Origin: Pseudomonadota bacterium
GTDB taxonomy: Bacteria; Pseudomonadota; Alphaproteobacteria; Rhizobiales; Hyphomicrobiaceae
DNA: 64,000 nucleotides
Reading direction: 5' to 3'
Assembly: GCA_023412805.1 (NCBI GenBank)
Contig: JAEZRM010000145.1
Span: 28,219-92,218 of the forward strand
Part shown: piece by piece, positions 1-10,682 of the stretch
Layout of the letters: the number at the start of each line of letters is the position of its first letter
Numbering within the stretch: the first letter of the stretch is position 1
Made by a program: the position numbers and the translations under genes
The notes under the pieces: model-generated
Seen by the model: only the letters and a program-made list of their open reading frames with translations
What the model was told of the DNA's origin: nothing
Databases searched by the model: none

Positions 1-657
1 GAAAAGGGGCACGAGGGCTTCCGGCTCGGGCAGAGTGGCAGGGTTCTCACCCGGAAAAGCGCGTTGGCGCATGGTCGTGCGTACAGGGCCGGGATTGAGC
101 AGGTTCACTTTGATCGGCGTGCTCGCGACCTCGTGTGCATAGGTTTTCACCAGGGCTTCGAGGCCTGCCTTCGAGACCGCATAGGGGCCCCAGTACGCGT
201 TCTTGGCTAGCGCCGCACCGGATGAGACGAAGACGGCGCGCGCGGCTTCCGAACGTCTGAGCACGGGGTCGAGCGAGCGAATGAGCCGCCAGTTGGCCGT
301 CAGATTGACCTCGATAACCTCGTTCCAGGCATCGCCCGTGATGTGCGGGAGCGGCGACAGCGGCCCGAGCACGCCCGCATTGGCAACCAAAATGTCGAGC
401 TTGCCCCAGCGCTGGTAGAGTGTAGGGCCGAGCGCATCGACTTTGTCGCTCTGCTTGAGGTCCAGGTTGACGAGCGTCGCCGTGCCGCCAAAGGCGCGGA
501 TCTCGTCATCCACTTCCTCGAGGCCGCCGACCGTGCGCGCCAGAAGAACGACGTGCGCCCCTTCGCGCGCGAGACCGACTGCGACGGCGCGCCCGATCCC
601 GCGCGAGGCGCCGGTGACGAGCGCGATGCGGTTCGCGAGACGGGTGCCTTTTTCCAT
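1..657 (-). CDS. SDR family NAD(P)-dependent oxidoreductase (3' part cut by window edge)
   Basis: Reading leftward from an ATG at 655-657, the frame stays open to the window edge for 219 codons, so the C-terminus is missing. The N-terminus carries the Rossmann motif TGASRGIG at about residues 15-22. Further on are the NAG motif (VANAGVLGPL), an active-site-region SSGAA followed by YAVSKAGLE (the SDR YxxxK), and the NPGPVRT segment after it. This is a classical SDR of about 240-250 residues when complete. Substrate cannot be told from sequence. It lies 71 bp downstream of the nitrilase-family gene on the same strand and may be the last gene of that operon. Confidence 0.88.
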   Translation of the reverse strand, partial: MEKGTRLANRIALVTGASRGIGRAVAVGLAREGAHVVLLARTVGGLEEVDDEIRAFGGTATLVNLDLKQSDKVDALGPTLYQRWGKLDILVANAGVLGPLSPLPHITGDAWNEVIEVNLTANWRLIRSLDPVLRRSEAARAVFVSSGAALAKNAYWGPYAVSKAGLEALVKTYAHEVASTPIKVNLLNPGPVRTTMRQRAFPGENPATLPEPEALVPLF

Positions 658-728
658 GAAAGCCTCGTTCAAGATAGCAACCGGGCTCTTCTAGAGAAAG
701 TCCGGGGACGTGGGAAGCGCCGGGTACG

Positions 729-1640
729 TTACAGCAGGGAGACGATGGTCGCGGGCGGCACTTCTGCGGCTCCGCCGGGTTGGAGGCGCCAATCGGCGCG
801 ATTGCGCATCTCGCCGGTATCTGCAAGTCGGGTCAATGCGGTGAGATCGGCGGTGGCATGGACCCAGCCGATAGCGTTCAGCGCTCCCTCGGCGAGAATA
901 CCCGTCTCGGACAGGCCACGCTCCGCCGGGACGTATATGCCGGCCGCGCCATTGTTGTAGTCCACTGCCGGCGACCAGGTGGAATCGCCGACCGTCGGCG
1001 AGACCACGGCCACGCAGGTCCCTTCGAGCGCGCGTGCCATGGCCGATGTGCGCACGCGATGAAAACCGGACACGAATTCCGTGCAGGTCGGCACGAGGAT
1101 GATCTCCGCGCCGGCTTCCACCATGGCGCGCACGAGCAATGGAAATTCGCTGTCGTAGCAGATGGCGACGCCGATCCGTCCGAGGGCCGTGTCAAATACG
1201 AGCGTGTCATCGCCAGGGACGATGCCCCAGCCGTGCTCGAAGGGCGTCATCACGCGCTTGTCCTGCGCGCCGGACTTGCCCGAGGGAGCAAAGAAGCGAG
1301 CGGTATTGCGATAGCGCCCGTCGGCGCCGAGGCGTGGACCGCTCGCGCCGAGAATGTGCACCTTGTAGCGTTCCGCGAGATCGGCGTGCACGGCATCGAT
1401 GCGGGGGAAGGCCTCGGATACGGCGTCCAGCGAAGCATCAAGGCTCGCGACGACAGCAGCACCGGCAGGCGCCGCCAGCTCCATCGCGCCATATTCGGGA
1501 AAGACGAGCAGTTCGGCACCGTCACCCGCAGCTTCTGCAACCCAGCGCGCGAGCTTGTTCTCGATCGCACCGAGCGTCGGCAGGTCATCGAGCGGATAAG
1601 CAGCAGCGGCAATGCTGACGGTTCGCGCAGGCGCGACCAT
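729..1640 (-). CDS. Carbon-nitrogen hydrolase (nitrilase/amidase superfamily)
   Basis: The 303-aa protein has the full nitrilase-superfamily catalytic triad: Glu49 in FPEYGAMEL, Lys128 in QDKRVMTP and Cys161 in VAICYDSEFP. These enzymes hydrolyse C-N bonds of amides or nitriles in the cytoplasm; the substrate here is unknown. Length fits the omega-amidase/N-carbamoylase-like branches. The ATG at 1640 lies one base beyond the stop of the upstream GNAT gene, so the two are almost certainly co-transcribed. The SnoaL-like, GNAT and CN-hydrolase order suggests a small accessory catabolic or detoxification operon; that role is inference. Confidence 0.9.
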   Translation of the reverse strand: MVAPARTVSIAAAAYPLDDLPTLGAIENKLARWVAEAAGDGAELLVFPEYGAMELAAPAGAAVVASLDASLDAVSEAFPRIDAVHADLAERYKVHILGASGPRLGADGRYRNTARFFAPSGKSGAQDKRVMTPFEHGWGIVPGDDTLVFDTALGRIGVAICYDSEFPLLVRAMVEAGAEIILVPTCTEFVSGFHRVRTSAMARALEGTCVAVVSPTVGDSTWSPAVDYNNGAAGIYVPAERGLSETGILAEGALNAIGWVHATADLTALTRLADTGEMRNRADWRLQPGGAAEVPPATIVSLL

Positions 1641-1641
1641 G

Positions 1642-2232
1642 TCAGAGCGCCTTCATCCAGAACTGCATGTGCTTGGAGGTCTCCTCGCTCTGATCGATAT
1701 CCTTCCAGGCAAACGATCCGGTGAGCCCATCCACCTTGGAATAGCCGCGTTTCATCCAGAAGGCATCGAGAGGCCGATACGTGGCGGGCTTGAGCGGGTG
1801 ATTGTCGGGCCGCACGACACCGCAGAACGTGATCTTGTCGAAGCGATCGAGCGCCCGCGCGTGTGCTTCGCGGCCATCGAAGAAGGCATGACCGAGCCCG
1901 TGACCGCGATAGTCCGATAGCAGCACGGACTCGCCACAGTAGAAAATACGATCGATATCGAGCCCGCGATCGGTGAAGGCCTTGCCGAAGGCTTCCGCAT
2001 GATCGGCAAGCGGCGCGCCTGTGGCGACACCTACAACAGTGTCATCGTCGTAGGCTGCGATCACCACCGCATCCCTTGAGGCTGCGAACCGGCGCAGATA
2101 GGCCGTTTCGTAGTTGATCGTGCCGTCATAGAGATAGGGCCAGTCGCGGAAAACGGCGACGCGGAGGCGCGCCAGCTCGGGTATGGCCGCGCGCACGGCA
2201 TCTCCGGTCAGGCTTTCGACGCGCAGCGCCAT
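1642..2232 (-). CDS. GNAT family N-acetyltransferase
   Basis: A 196-aa protein starting MALRVESLTG. The ATG at 2230-2232 is preceded by a GAGGAG ribosome site 6 bases upstream, so a longer in-frame upstream extension is rejected. It has the GNAT fold pattern, including a VVGVATGAPL strand and an acetyl-CoA-binding stretch around YRGHGLGHAFFDGRE (the Q/RxxGxG/A-type loop). GNATs move acetyl groups from acetyl-CoA to amines, and the acceptor is not predictable here. It sits between the SnoaL-like gene (10 bp upstream) and the nitrilase-like gene (1 bp downstream), forming a tight operon. Confidence 0.85.
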   Translation of the reverse strand: MALRVESLTGDAVRAAIPELARLRVAVFRDWPYLYDGTINYETAYLRRFAASRDAVVIAAYDDDTVVGVATGAPLADHAEAFGKAFTDRGLDIDRIFYCGESVLLSDYRGHGLGHAFFDGREAHARALDRFDKITFCGVVRPDNHPLKPATYRPLDAFWMKRGYSKVDGLTGSFAWKDIDQSEETSKHMQFWMKAL

Positions 2233-2242
2233 GGCGCTCTCC

Positions 2243-2698
2243 TCAACTTTTGCCGGCAAGTTCCTTTGCGAGAGCCTCGCCCGCCACCTGCAGCAGCCAG
2301 TCCGTGAGATTGTAATACGTGGTGACGCGCGTGATTTTGCCATCCGCGACCGTGAAGAAGGCGCCCGCAGGAAGCTGGTACTTCTGCCCCGTTGCGGGCG
2401 GCAGGCCCTCGTCGGTCTTGAGATACGTGCCGTGCACATTGAACTCGGCTGCAGCGCGCGTGCCATCGGCGCTCGTCATGACCGCAATGTCGGTCAGCCG
2501 TTCTTCGTAGGTCTCGCTCATGTGGCGGGAGAAGTCCGCGAAGGCGGCTTTACCGACACGGCGCGCGCCTTGATTGACGTCGTGGGCGACGTCATCGGAG
2601 AGCATGGCCAGCATCGCGGCGGTATCACCCTTGTTGAAGGCGTCGTAGTAGTGGCGGATGAGGGCTTCGGTGGCTGTCTGGGACATCGGCGTGGGCAT
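2243..2698 (-). CDS. SnoaL-like / ketosteroid isomerase-related protein (NTF2 fold)
   Basis: The 151-aa protein matches the NTF2-like ketosteroid-isomerase-related family. It has an N-terminal helix HYYDAFNKGD, then MLAMLSDDVAHDVNQG, a central GTYLKTDEGLPPA and a closing GAFFTVADGKITRVTTYYN. This is the usual hydrophobic cone of a small polyketide-cyclase/isomerase fold. A second ATG four codons in is an equally plausible start. Function is not defined for this subfamily. It is the first gene of the SnoaL-GNAT-nitrilase operon; the 218 bp between it and divergent lipB must hold both promoters, though I see no clear motif. Confidence 0.8.
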   Translation of the reverse strand: MPTPMSQTATEALIRHYYDAFNKGDTAAMLAMLSDDVAHDVNQGARRVGKAAFADFSRHMSETYEERLTDIAVMTSADGTRAAAEFNVHGTYLKTDEGLPPATGQKYQLPAGAFFTVADGKITRVTTYYNLTDWLLQVAGEALAKELAGKS

Positions 2699-2916
2699 GG
2701 GGCGTGGCTCGGCTCAATTGGATGCTGCACTGCCGAAATCGCACAGCAGGGCCGCAAGGTCCAGGGTGGATTGATGAGCTGCGGCCATGTCCCCATCTGT
2801 GCAAGGTTGAGATCACGACCTCTCCCTTACCAAGGGGGCCTCTACCTTGACATGGTAGCGTTCGCGCAGGGGCTACCGCCTCGCCTCAGTGTCTAAATTC
2901 ATGTAAACCGCCGCTC

Positions 2917-3603
2917 ATGACGCAGCATCTGGCCAATCTGTCGAGCCTGCACCCCGCCGTTGGCTGGCGCGTGAGCGACGCGCCCGTGGCCTATCCGGAG
3001 GCGCTCGCCTTCATGGAAGCCCGCGCCAAGGCCATCGCTGAAGGTGAAGCCGGCGAACTGGTTTGGCTCCTGGAGCATCCGCCGCTGTACACGGCCGGCA
3101 CGAGCGCCAAGGCGGCCGATCTCGTCGCCCCCGATCGCTTTCCCGTCTTCGAGGCCGGACGTGGCGGACAATACACCTATCACGGCCCCGGGCAGCGGGT
3201 GGCCTATGTCATGCTCGATGTGCGCCGGCGCGGCGCCGATGTCCGCGCGTTCGTGCACGACCTCGAAGGTTGGATGATCGATGCGCTCGCGACCTTCGGC
3301 GTTGTCGGCGAGACGCGCGACGACCGCGTCGGCGTATGGGTGCGCCGGCCCGAGCTGGGGGCGAGCGTCGAAGACAAGATCGGCGCCATCGGCATTCGCC
3401 TCAGGCGCTGGATCAGTTTTCACGGCATCAGCCTGAACGTTGCGCCCGACCTCGAACACTTCTCAGGCATCATGCCGTGCGGCGTGCGCCAGCACGGCGT
3501 CACCTCGCTCGCCGATCTCGGCATTCGCGCCGGTATGAGCGAGGTGGACGCCGCCCTCCGCGCCGCTTTCGAGCGCCGCTTTGGGCCGACGCTTTCCGCG
3601 TAA
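2917..3603 (+). CDS. lipB: Octanoyl-[ACP]:protein N-octanoyltransferase LipB
   Basis: LipB moves octanoate from acyl carrier protein to lipoyl domains of 2-oxoacid dehydrogenases and the glycine cleavage H protein, the first step of de novo lipoylation. The 228-aa protein has the family signature around RGGQYTYHGPGQ (residues 82-93). The catalytic lysine is Lys154 (VEDKIGAIGIR) and the acyl-thioester cysteine is Cys188 (GIMPCGVRQHG). Length is typical. It is transcribed rightward and is convergent with the parvulin gene, 3 bp away. Confidence 0.96.
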   Translation: MTQHLANLSSLHPAVGWRVSDAPVAYPEALAFMEARAKAIAEGEAGELVWLLEHPPLYTAGTSAKAADLVAPDRFPVFEAGRGGQYTYHGPGQRVAYVMLDVRRRGADVRAFVHDLEGWMIDALATFGVVGETRDDRVGVWVRRPELGASVEDKIGAIGIRLRRWISFHGISLNVAPDLEHFSGIMPCGVRQHGVTSLADLGIRAGMSEVDAALRAAFERRFGPTLSA

Positions 3604-3606
3604 GTC

Positions 3607-4506
3607 TTACTGCTTCGGCGACTTGTCCGGCGCCGGCTTGATGGCCTTCTCCTGATCGATCTGCGCCTTGATGGCCGGATCGACGTACTCGAGCTCGGCC
3701 TTGGCGCGCAGATCGGCCGCAACTTCCTGCGCCTTGCGATGGATCATCGAGGCGACGATGCGCTCCTTGATGGTGTCGAATGGCGGCGCGCCGCGTGCAC
3801 GGCGATCCTCGACTTTCACGATATGCCAGCCGAACTGGCTCTTCACCGGCTCCGAAACACCGCCGGCCTTCAATGCAAATGCCGTTTCCTCGAAGACCGG
3901 CACCATCTGGCCCTTGCCGAAGTAGCCGAGATCGCCGCCTTCATCCTTGCTGCCGGGATCCTTGGAATGCTCCTTGGCGAGCGCAACAAAATCCTCGCCC
4001 TTCGTGATGCGCGCGTGAAGCTGCTTGGCCAGGTCCTCGCTCTCGACGAGAATGTGGCGGGCGCGCACTTCCTCCTGCGCCTTCGCGCTGCCGACCTGCT
4101 GGTCGTAGAATTTCTTGGCATCGGCTTCGCTGACCGACTTGTTCAGTTCGGCCTCGAAGTAATATTCACGCAGCGCGCGGCGGCGCCAATAGTTCATGCG
4201 CTCCTCGAAGGCTGCGCCACTGCCGAGCTTCGCGGCTTCGGCGGCATCGGCAAAGAGCTGGTTCTCGATCACGTACTCGAGGATGACACGGCGGCGCGCT
4301 TCGGGAGGAATGCTGCCAAGCTCGTTGCCGATCTCGGCTTCGGCAAGCTGCATGTCCGATTCCGTGATGGACTTGCCATTAACCTTGGCGACGATCTTCT
4401 CCTGCGGCTTGTCCTGGGCAACGCTCTCGCCCGCGAGATGGATCGCGACGGGGAGGGGCGCTGTGAGTAGCGCAGCGGCGAAAACGGCTCTCATGAGCTT
4501 GTTCAC
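3607..4506 (-). CDS. Periplasmic peptidylprolyl isomerase (parvulin/PpiC type)
   Basis: The 299-aa protein has an N-terminal signal sequence (hydrophobic residues about 5-25, Ala-rich end near residue 30). A SurA/PrsA-like N-terminal helical region follows, then a parvulin rotamase domain from about residue 145 to 240. Landmarks are ARHILVESEDLA, AKEHSKDPGS, GGDLGYFGKGQMVPVFE and SQFGWHIVKVEDRR. It should assist folding of exported and outer-membrane proteins. The C-terminus is charged and Pro-rich. Similar alphaproteobacterial genes are annotated as foldase or PpiC-like, and I do not assign a symbol. Confidence 0.92.
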   Translation of the reverse strand: MNKLMRAVFAAALLTAPLPVAIHLAGESVAQDKPQEKIVAKVNGKSITESDMQLAEAEIGNELGSIPPEARRRVILEYVIENQLFADAAEAAKLGSGAAFEERMNYWRRRALREYYFEAELNKSVSEADAKKFYDQQVGSAKAQEEVRARHILVESEDLAKQLHARITKGEDFVALAKEHSKDPGSKDEGGDLGYFGKGQMVPVFEETAFALKAGGVSEPVKSQFGWHIVKVEDRRARGAPPFDTIKERIVASMIHRKAQEVAADLRAKAELEYVDPAIKAQIDQEKAIKPAPDKSPKQ

Positions 4507-4760
4507 AGGGGCGATCCTTGGTTGGGCGGAACCCGGCCTCAGCCGGTACTTCTAGCATGAACGCTTTCAGGTCGGCCGGCACAGCCTTAACCGCTCGCCT
4601 GAATTGCGCCAAGCCAAGCTTGAGCGTTGTGGCGCGATTGTGACCGGCAGCAGGATGATGACCCTACCGTCACCATTCCGGAAGAACTTGCCGAATGCGG
4701 GCAGGTTCCCAGTCCGGCGAGCATCGCCGGCCAATAGCACCACTTCCAACCGTCATCGAG

Positions 4761-6218
4761 TTACGAAACGGCAATCTTCACGTACTCGAAGTCCCCGGGC
4801 TTGCTATCGATGCCGACCTTGGGCGGCGAAATCCAACCCGCATACTTGCCGGGCTCCCAGCAGGGCTTCATAAGGCTTTCGATGAAGGCGCCGTCGTCCG
4901 TCGATGGGAGCCATTCATCCTTCCGCGCTGCCCATTCACCATCCGAGAGGAGCTGACCCTCGGGCGAGGCATGGATGTTCCTGAACTCGCCGATGGCCCG
5001 GTTGAAGGCGACCGATGGCAACATGAGCTGGAACTTGATGCCGGCCTTGTCGATGATGCGATTCCAGCGCGACACGCCGCCCTGGCAATCCTTCACGTAG
5101 TCGTCCCGAAGGCGCATGTTGATCGCGGTCAGCGCTGGCTCGTCGACCATCTTGATGCTGCCATCGACGAACTTGAGGACAGGATAGTGCGCGCCCGTCA
5201 GCAGATGATCATCGTCGATGCGCGTCTCGTTGAAGCGTCCTTTGAGGCCGGAGTTGTAGAAATTCGCCGCGTTCGTCGAGACCTCCGAGCCGAAGAGGTC
5301 GAGCGACAGCGAGAAGTGCAAGTTCGCCTTCTTCTGCAAAGTCGGCAGATCGACGACGCCGAGCGCGCGTACACGGTCGATGTCGTACGGATTCTCGATG
5401 CCGGCAGCCTTCATGGCCTCGCACGTGCGTTCGATGGTGCGCCCGACGCCCGTCTCGCCGACGAACATATGGTGCGCCTCTTCGGTCAGCATGAAGCGGC
5501 ACGTGCGCGAAAGCGGATCGAAGCCCGACTGCGCGAGACTTTCGAGCTGCATCTTGCCGTCGCGATCGGTGAAGAACGTGAACATGAAGAACGAGAGCCA
5601 GTCCGGCGTCGTCTCGTTGAAGGCGCCGAGCATACGCGGCTTATCCTCGTCGCCCGAGCGGCGCTGCAGGAGGCCGTCGGCTTCCTCACGGCCGTCGCGG
5701 CCGAAGTATTTGTGCAGGAGATAGACCATGGCCCACAGATGGCGGCCTTCCTCGACATTCACCTGGAAGAGATTTCGCATGTCGTAGAGCGAGGGCGCGG
5801 TCTTACCGAGATGGCGCTGTTGCTCGACGCTCGCGGGTTCGGTATCGCCCTGGATGACGACGAGGCGGCGCAGCATGGCGCGATACTCGCCCGGTACTTC
5901 CTGCCAGGCCCTCTCGCCTTTGTGCGCGCCGAAATTCACGAGGCGGCTTTCGTCTTGCGGTGCGAGCAGGATGCCCCAGCGGTATTCGGGCATCTTCACA
6001 TACTCGAACTTGGCCCAGCCCTTGGGATCGATCGAGATGGCGGTACGGAGATACACGTCCGATGTCTGGAAGCCTTCGGGGCCCATGGTCATCCACCAGT
6101 CGATATAGCCGGGATGCCATTGCTCCAGCGCCTTCAGCACGCGCTGATCGTCATTGAGGCCGACGTTGTTCGGGATTTTCGTCGAGTAGTCGACCGCGCC
6201 TTGGGCGTTCGTTGTCAT
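4761..6218 (-). CDS. boxB: Benzoyl-CoA 2,3-epoxidase subunit BoxB
   Basis: BoxB is the diiron oxygenase that converts benzoyl-CoA to its 2,3-epoxide in aerobic benzoate degradation. The 485-aa protein conserves candidate diiron ligands with the spacing known for BoxB: Glu127, Glu157, His160, Asp218, Glu247 and His250 (segments NVEEGRH and LTEEAHH). The start at 6218 follows a strong GGAGGAA site; an upstream ATG five codons earlier is less likely. It lies 26 bp after boxC on the same strand. The reductase partner BoxA is not in the window, so electrons must come from a distant gene or another reductase. Confidence 0.95.
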   Translation of the reverse strand: MTTNAQGAVDYSTKIPNNVGLNDDQRVLKALEQWHPGYIDWWMTMGPEGFQTSDVYLRTAISIDPKGWAKFEYVKMPEYRWGILLAPQDESRLVNFGAHKGERAWQEVPGEYRAMLRRLVVIQGDTEPASVEQQRHLGKTAPSLYDMRNLFQVNVEEGRHLWAMVYLLHKYFGRDGREEADGLLQRRSGDEDKPRMLGAFNETTPDWLSFFMFTFFTDRDGKMQLESLAQSGFDPLSRTCRFMLTEEAHHMFVGETGVGRTIERTCEAMKAAGIENPYDIDRVRALGVVDLPTLQKKANLHFSLSLDLFGSEVSTNAANFYNSGLKGRFNETRIDDDHLLTGAHYPVLKFVDGSIKMVDEPALTAINMRLRDDYVKDCQGGVSRWNRIIDKAGIKFQLMLPSVAFNRAIGEFRNIHASPEGQLLSDGEWAARKDEWLPSTDDGAFIESLMKPCWEPGKYAGWISPPKVGIDSKPGDFEYVKIAVS

Positions 6219-6244
6219 TCGTGTTTCCTCCAATGCGGTGAGTT

Positions 6245-7930
<1,686 letters not shown>

Positions 7931-8177
7931 ATCGTCCTCCCTGGTATTTTCTGCCCTCTGAGGCGCTCTCGCTGAGCAAGTAGGCCGCCGGATGCATTTG
8001 GGTCGAGAGTCTACGCTTGTCTCGCTGGGCGCAACGGGATTCGTACCTGCGGCCGAGGGACCAGCGAGGGGCAAGGACGAGGCCCGCGTCGATGGGGCTT
8101 GCCCCGGGCGCTTGGGAGCGCCAGATAACAGCACGGGCGGCGCCGTCCGGGTGGCCGCAATACGAGGTACGACCTGA

Positions 8178-9485
8178 ATGTCCAATTTCTCTCCCCGGGA
8201 GATCGTCTCGGAGCTCGATCGCTATATCGTCGGCCAGCAGGACGCCAAGCGCGCAGTCGCGATTGCGCTCAGGAACCGCTGGCGGCGCCAGCAGCTCGAA
8301 GGTGAACTGCGCGAGGAAGTCCAGCCGAAGAACATTCTCATGATCGGCCCGACGGGGTGCGGCAAGACCGAGATTTCGCGGCGGCTTGCGCGGCTCGCCG
8401 GCGCGCCCTTCATCAAGGTGGAAGCGACGAAGTTCACCGAGGTCGGCTATGTCGGCCGTGACGTCGACAGCATCGTGCGCGATCTCGTCGAGGTCGGCAT
8501 CGGTCTCGTCCGCGATGCGAAGCGCCGGGAAGTGAAGGCGCTTGCCGAGAAGAATGCCGAGGAGAAGGTGCTGGATGCGCTGGTCGGTCCGGGGGCGCAG
8601 CCGGCAACGCGGGAATCCTTCCGCAAGCGCCTGCGCAACAACGAGCTCAACGACAAGGAAATCGAGATTCAAGTCGCCGACAATGCACCGGCCTTTCCGA
8701 CCATGGACATCCCTGGTGGCCAGATGGGCATGGTCAACATCAGCGAGATGCTCGGCAAAGCCTTCGGCCAGCGCATGAAGACGCGGCGCCTGACGGTCGG
8801 TCAGAGCTATGAGCAGCTCATCAGCCAGGAAAGCGACAAGCTGCTCGACAGCGACCAGATCTCCGCCGAGGCCGTGAAGCTCGTCGAGAACAACGGCATC
8901 GTCTTCCTCGACGAGATCGACAAGATCTGCTCGCGCAGTGACGCCGCCGGACGTGGTGGCGCCGACGTCAGCCGCGAGGGCGTGCAGCGCGATCTCCTGC
9001 CGCTTATCGAGGGTACGACCGTCGCGACCAAGTACGGCCCGATCAAGACCGACCACATTCTCTTCATTGCGTCGGGTGCGTTCCATCTGGCCAAGCCTTC
9101 GGACCTGTTGCCGGAGCTGCAAGGGCGCCTGCCCATTCGCGTTGAGCTGAAGCCGCTGACGCGTGAGGACTTCCGCCGCATTCTGACGGAGCCGCAGGCG
9201 AGCCTGATCAAGCAGTACATTGCGCTGATGGCTACCGAAGGGCTGACGCTCGACTTCACCGACGATGCCATCGATGCCATCGCCGATATCGCGGTTTCGG
9301 TGAATTCGACGGTCGAGAATATCGGCGCGCGGCGGCTGCATACGGTCGTCGAGCGCGTTCTAGACGATATCTCGTTCGATGCTTCCGATCGGGGTGGAAA
9401 CACCGTGGGCGTCGACGGCGACTACGTGCGCGCGCGCGTCGGCGATCTCGCGCGCAACGCTGATCTCTCGAAGTTCATTCTCTAG
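8178..9485 (+). CDS. hslU: ATP-dependent protease ATPase subunit HslU
   Basis: HslU (ClpY) is the AAA+ unfoldase that feeds proteins to the HslV peptidase in the cytoplasm. The 435-aa protein has Walker A GPTGCGKT at residues 57-64, Walker B in IVFLDEIDKI near residue 245, the GYVGRD pore loop, the I-domain between them and the C-terminal sensor region (NIGARRLHTVVERV). The C-terminus ends LSKFIL, the tail that inserts into HslV. No hslV gene is next to it, whereas the pair is often clustered. Its stop overlaps the folB stop tail-to-tail in a CTAG palindrome. Confidence 0.97.
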   Translation: MSNFSPREIVSELDRYIVGQQDAKRAVAIALRNRWRRQQLEGELREEVQPKNILMIGPTGCGKTEISRRLARLAGAPFIKVEATKFTEVGYVGRDVDSIVRDLVEVGIGLVRDAKRREVKALAEKNAEEKVLDALVGPGAQPATRESFRKRLRNNELNDKEIEIQVADNAPAFPTMDIPGGQMGMVNISEMLGKAFGQRMKTRRLTVGQSYEQLISQESDKLLDSDQISAEAVKLVENNGIVFLDEIDKICSRSDAAGRGGADVSREGVQRDLLPLIEGTTVATKYGPIKTDHILFIASGAFHLAKPSDLLPELQGRLPIRVELKPLTREDFRRILTEPQASLIKQYIALMATEGLTLDFTDDAIDAIADIAVSVNSTVENIGARRLHTVVERVLDDISFDASDRGGNTVGVDGDYVRARVGDLARNADLSKFIL

Positions 9486-9901
9486 GCTCTGTCGCGCACG
9501 ATCTCGATGCCGACCGTGCGGCAGCCGGGCACGATGTCGGGCTTCTCGAGCCGCACGACGGCGCGCATGACGCGAGCGTCCGAGAGACAGCGCTGGGCAA
9601 TACGCTCTGCCAGTGTCTCGAGCAGGTTCGTGTGTCCGCTTTCGATGATCGAGCGGATGCCCGCAACGACGGAACCGTAGTCGAGCACGGCGCTGAGGTT
9701 GTCGGATTGCCCGTCGTACTCATCGACGACGAGCAGATCGACCGAGACGACAATGCGCTGCTCGTACCGCTTCTCGAGCTCGTACACGCCGACGGAGGCC
9801 ATCAGCTCCAGATCGCGCACGAAGACGCGTCGCAAGGGGCGGTCTCCCGACGCCTTTGCGCAGATCGAGCCGGCGGGCGAGGACTGCAGCGGCTCTGTCA
9901 T
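9482..9901 (-). CDS. folB: Dihydroneopterin aldolase FolB
   Basis: FolB cleaves 7,8-dihydroneopterin to 6-hydroxymethyl-dihydropterin in folate biosynthesis. The protein (139 aa from the ATG at 9901) shows the family pattern: VFVRDLELMASVGVYELEKRYEQRIVVSVDL near the N-terminus, LDYGSVVAGIRSIIESGHTNLLETLAERIA in the middle (the catalytic lysine region is less canonical) and VRLEKPDIVPGC near the end. An upstream in-frame ATG exists but overlaps the preceding gene. It lies 19 bp after the pteridine-reductase-like SDR on the same strand, which supports a pterin-related operon. Confidence 0.9.
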   Translation of the reverse strand: MTEPLQSSPAGSICAKASGDRPLRRVFVRDLELMASVGVYELEKRYEQRIVVSVDLLVVDEYDGQSDNLSAVLDYGSVVAGIRSIIESGHTNLLETLAERIAQRCLSDARVMRAVVRLEKPDIVPGCRTVGIEIVRDRA

Positions 9902-9920
9902 GTTCTTGGCTCTTGTCGGA

Positions 9921-10682
9921 TCATGGTCTTGCTGCCGGCCAGGCGAGGTGCTGTCCCGCATCGAGGGCGATCATCTGGCCGGTCATGGACGGTGCGTCAA
10001 GAATGAAGCGGACGGCGGCGGCGATCTCCTCTGGCGGCGTCGCGCGGCCGAGTGGGGTGGCGGCCACCTCCTCGTGGAAGGCTTCCGGCGTCTGGTGGAT
10101 GCTGGCCAGCACCGGCCCCGGGCCGATGGCATTTACGCGTATGCGGGGGGCAAGCGCCTGGGCGAGCGTCTGCGTGGCGGCATAGAGGCCGGCTTTGGCG
10201 ATCGTGTAGGAGAAGAACTCGGGCGTCAGGCGCCAAACCCGTTGATCGATGATGTTGACGATCAGGCCTCGGCGATCGGCAGGCAGGCGCGCATCGAAAG
10301 CCTTTGCCAGCAGGACGGGCGCGCGCAGGTTTACGGCGATCTGGCGGTCCCACTGAACAGGATCCAGGCTTTCGATGCGATCGTCCAGAAAGAGCGCGGC
10401 ACTGTTTATGAGCAGCTCGGGGGCTCCAAATGCGTCGATGCAGCGCCCAATCAGGTGTTCGGCAGCGACGGTATCGGCTAAGTCCGCGCCGATCGCGATC
10501 GCCTCGCTGCCCAATGCCTTGATCTCGGCGACAACGACCTCAGCCTCATGGCGTGAGGTGGCATAGTGGACGCCGACACGCCAGCCACGCCGGGCCAGAT
10601 CGAGCGCGATGGCCCGTCCGATCCGTCGCGCCGCGCCCGTGACCAGCGCTACGCGGGGGCCATTTTCATCCGTGCTTGGCAC
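9921..10682 (-). CDS. SDR oxidoreductase, pteridine/dihydromonapterin reductase-like
   Basis: The 253-aa protein begins with a GTG preceded by CGGAG. The cofactor loop reads TGAARRIG, with Arg in place of the middle Gly, the variant typical of pteridine reductases (PTR1/FolM) rather than general SDRs. Other marks are LINSAALF (NxAx motif), the catalytic YTIAKAGLY and NAIGPGPVL. Adjacency to folB strengthens a role in reducing dihydropterins or dihydrofolate in the cytoplasm. Without a structure or assay it could still be a general SDR, so no symbol is given. Confidence 0.78.
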   Translation of the reverse strand: MPSTDENGPRVALVTGAARRIGRAIALDLARRGWRVGVHYATSRHEAEVVVAEIKALGSEAIAIGADLADTVAAEHLIGRCIDAFGAPELLINSAALFLDDRIESLDPVQWDRQIAVNLRAPVLLAKAFDARLPADRRGLIVNIIDQRVWRLTPEFFSYTIAKAGLYAATQTLAQALAPRIRVNAIGPGPVLASIHQTPEAFHEEVAATPLGRATPPEEIAAAVRFILDAPSMTGQMIALDAGQHLAWPAARP

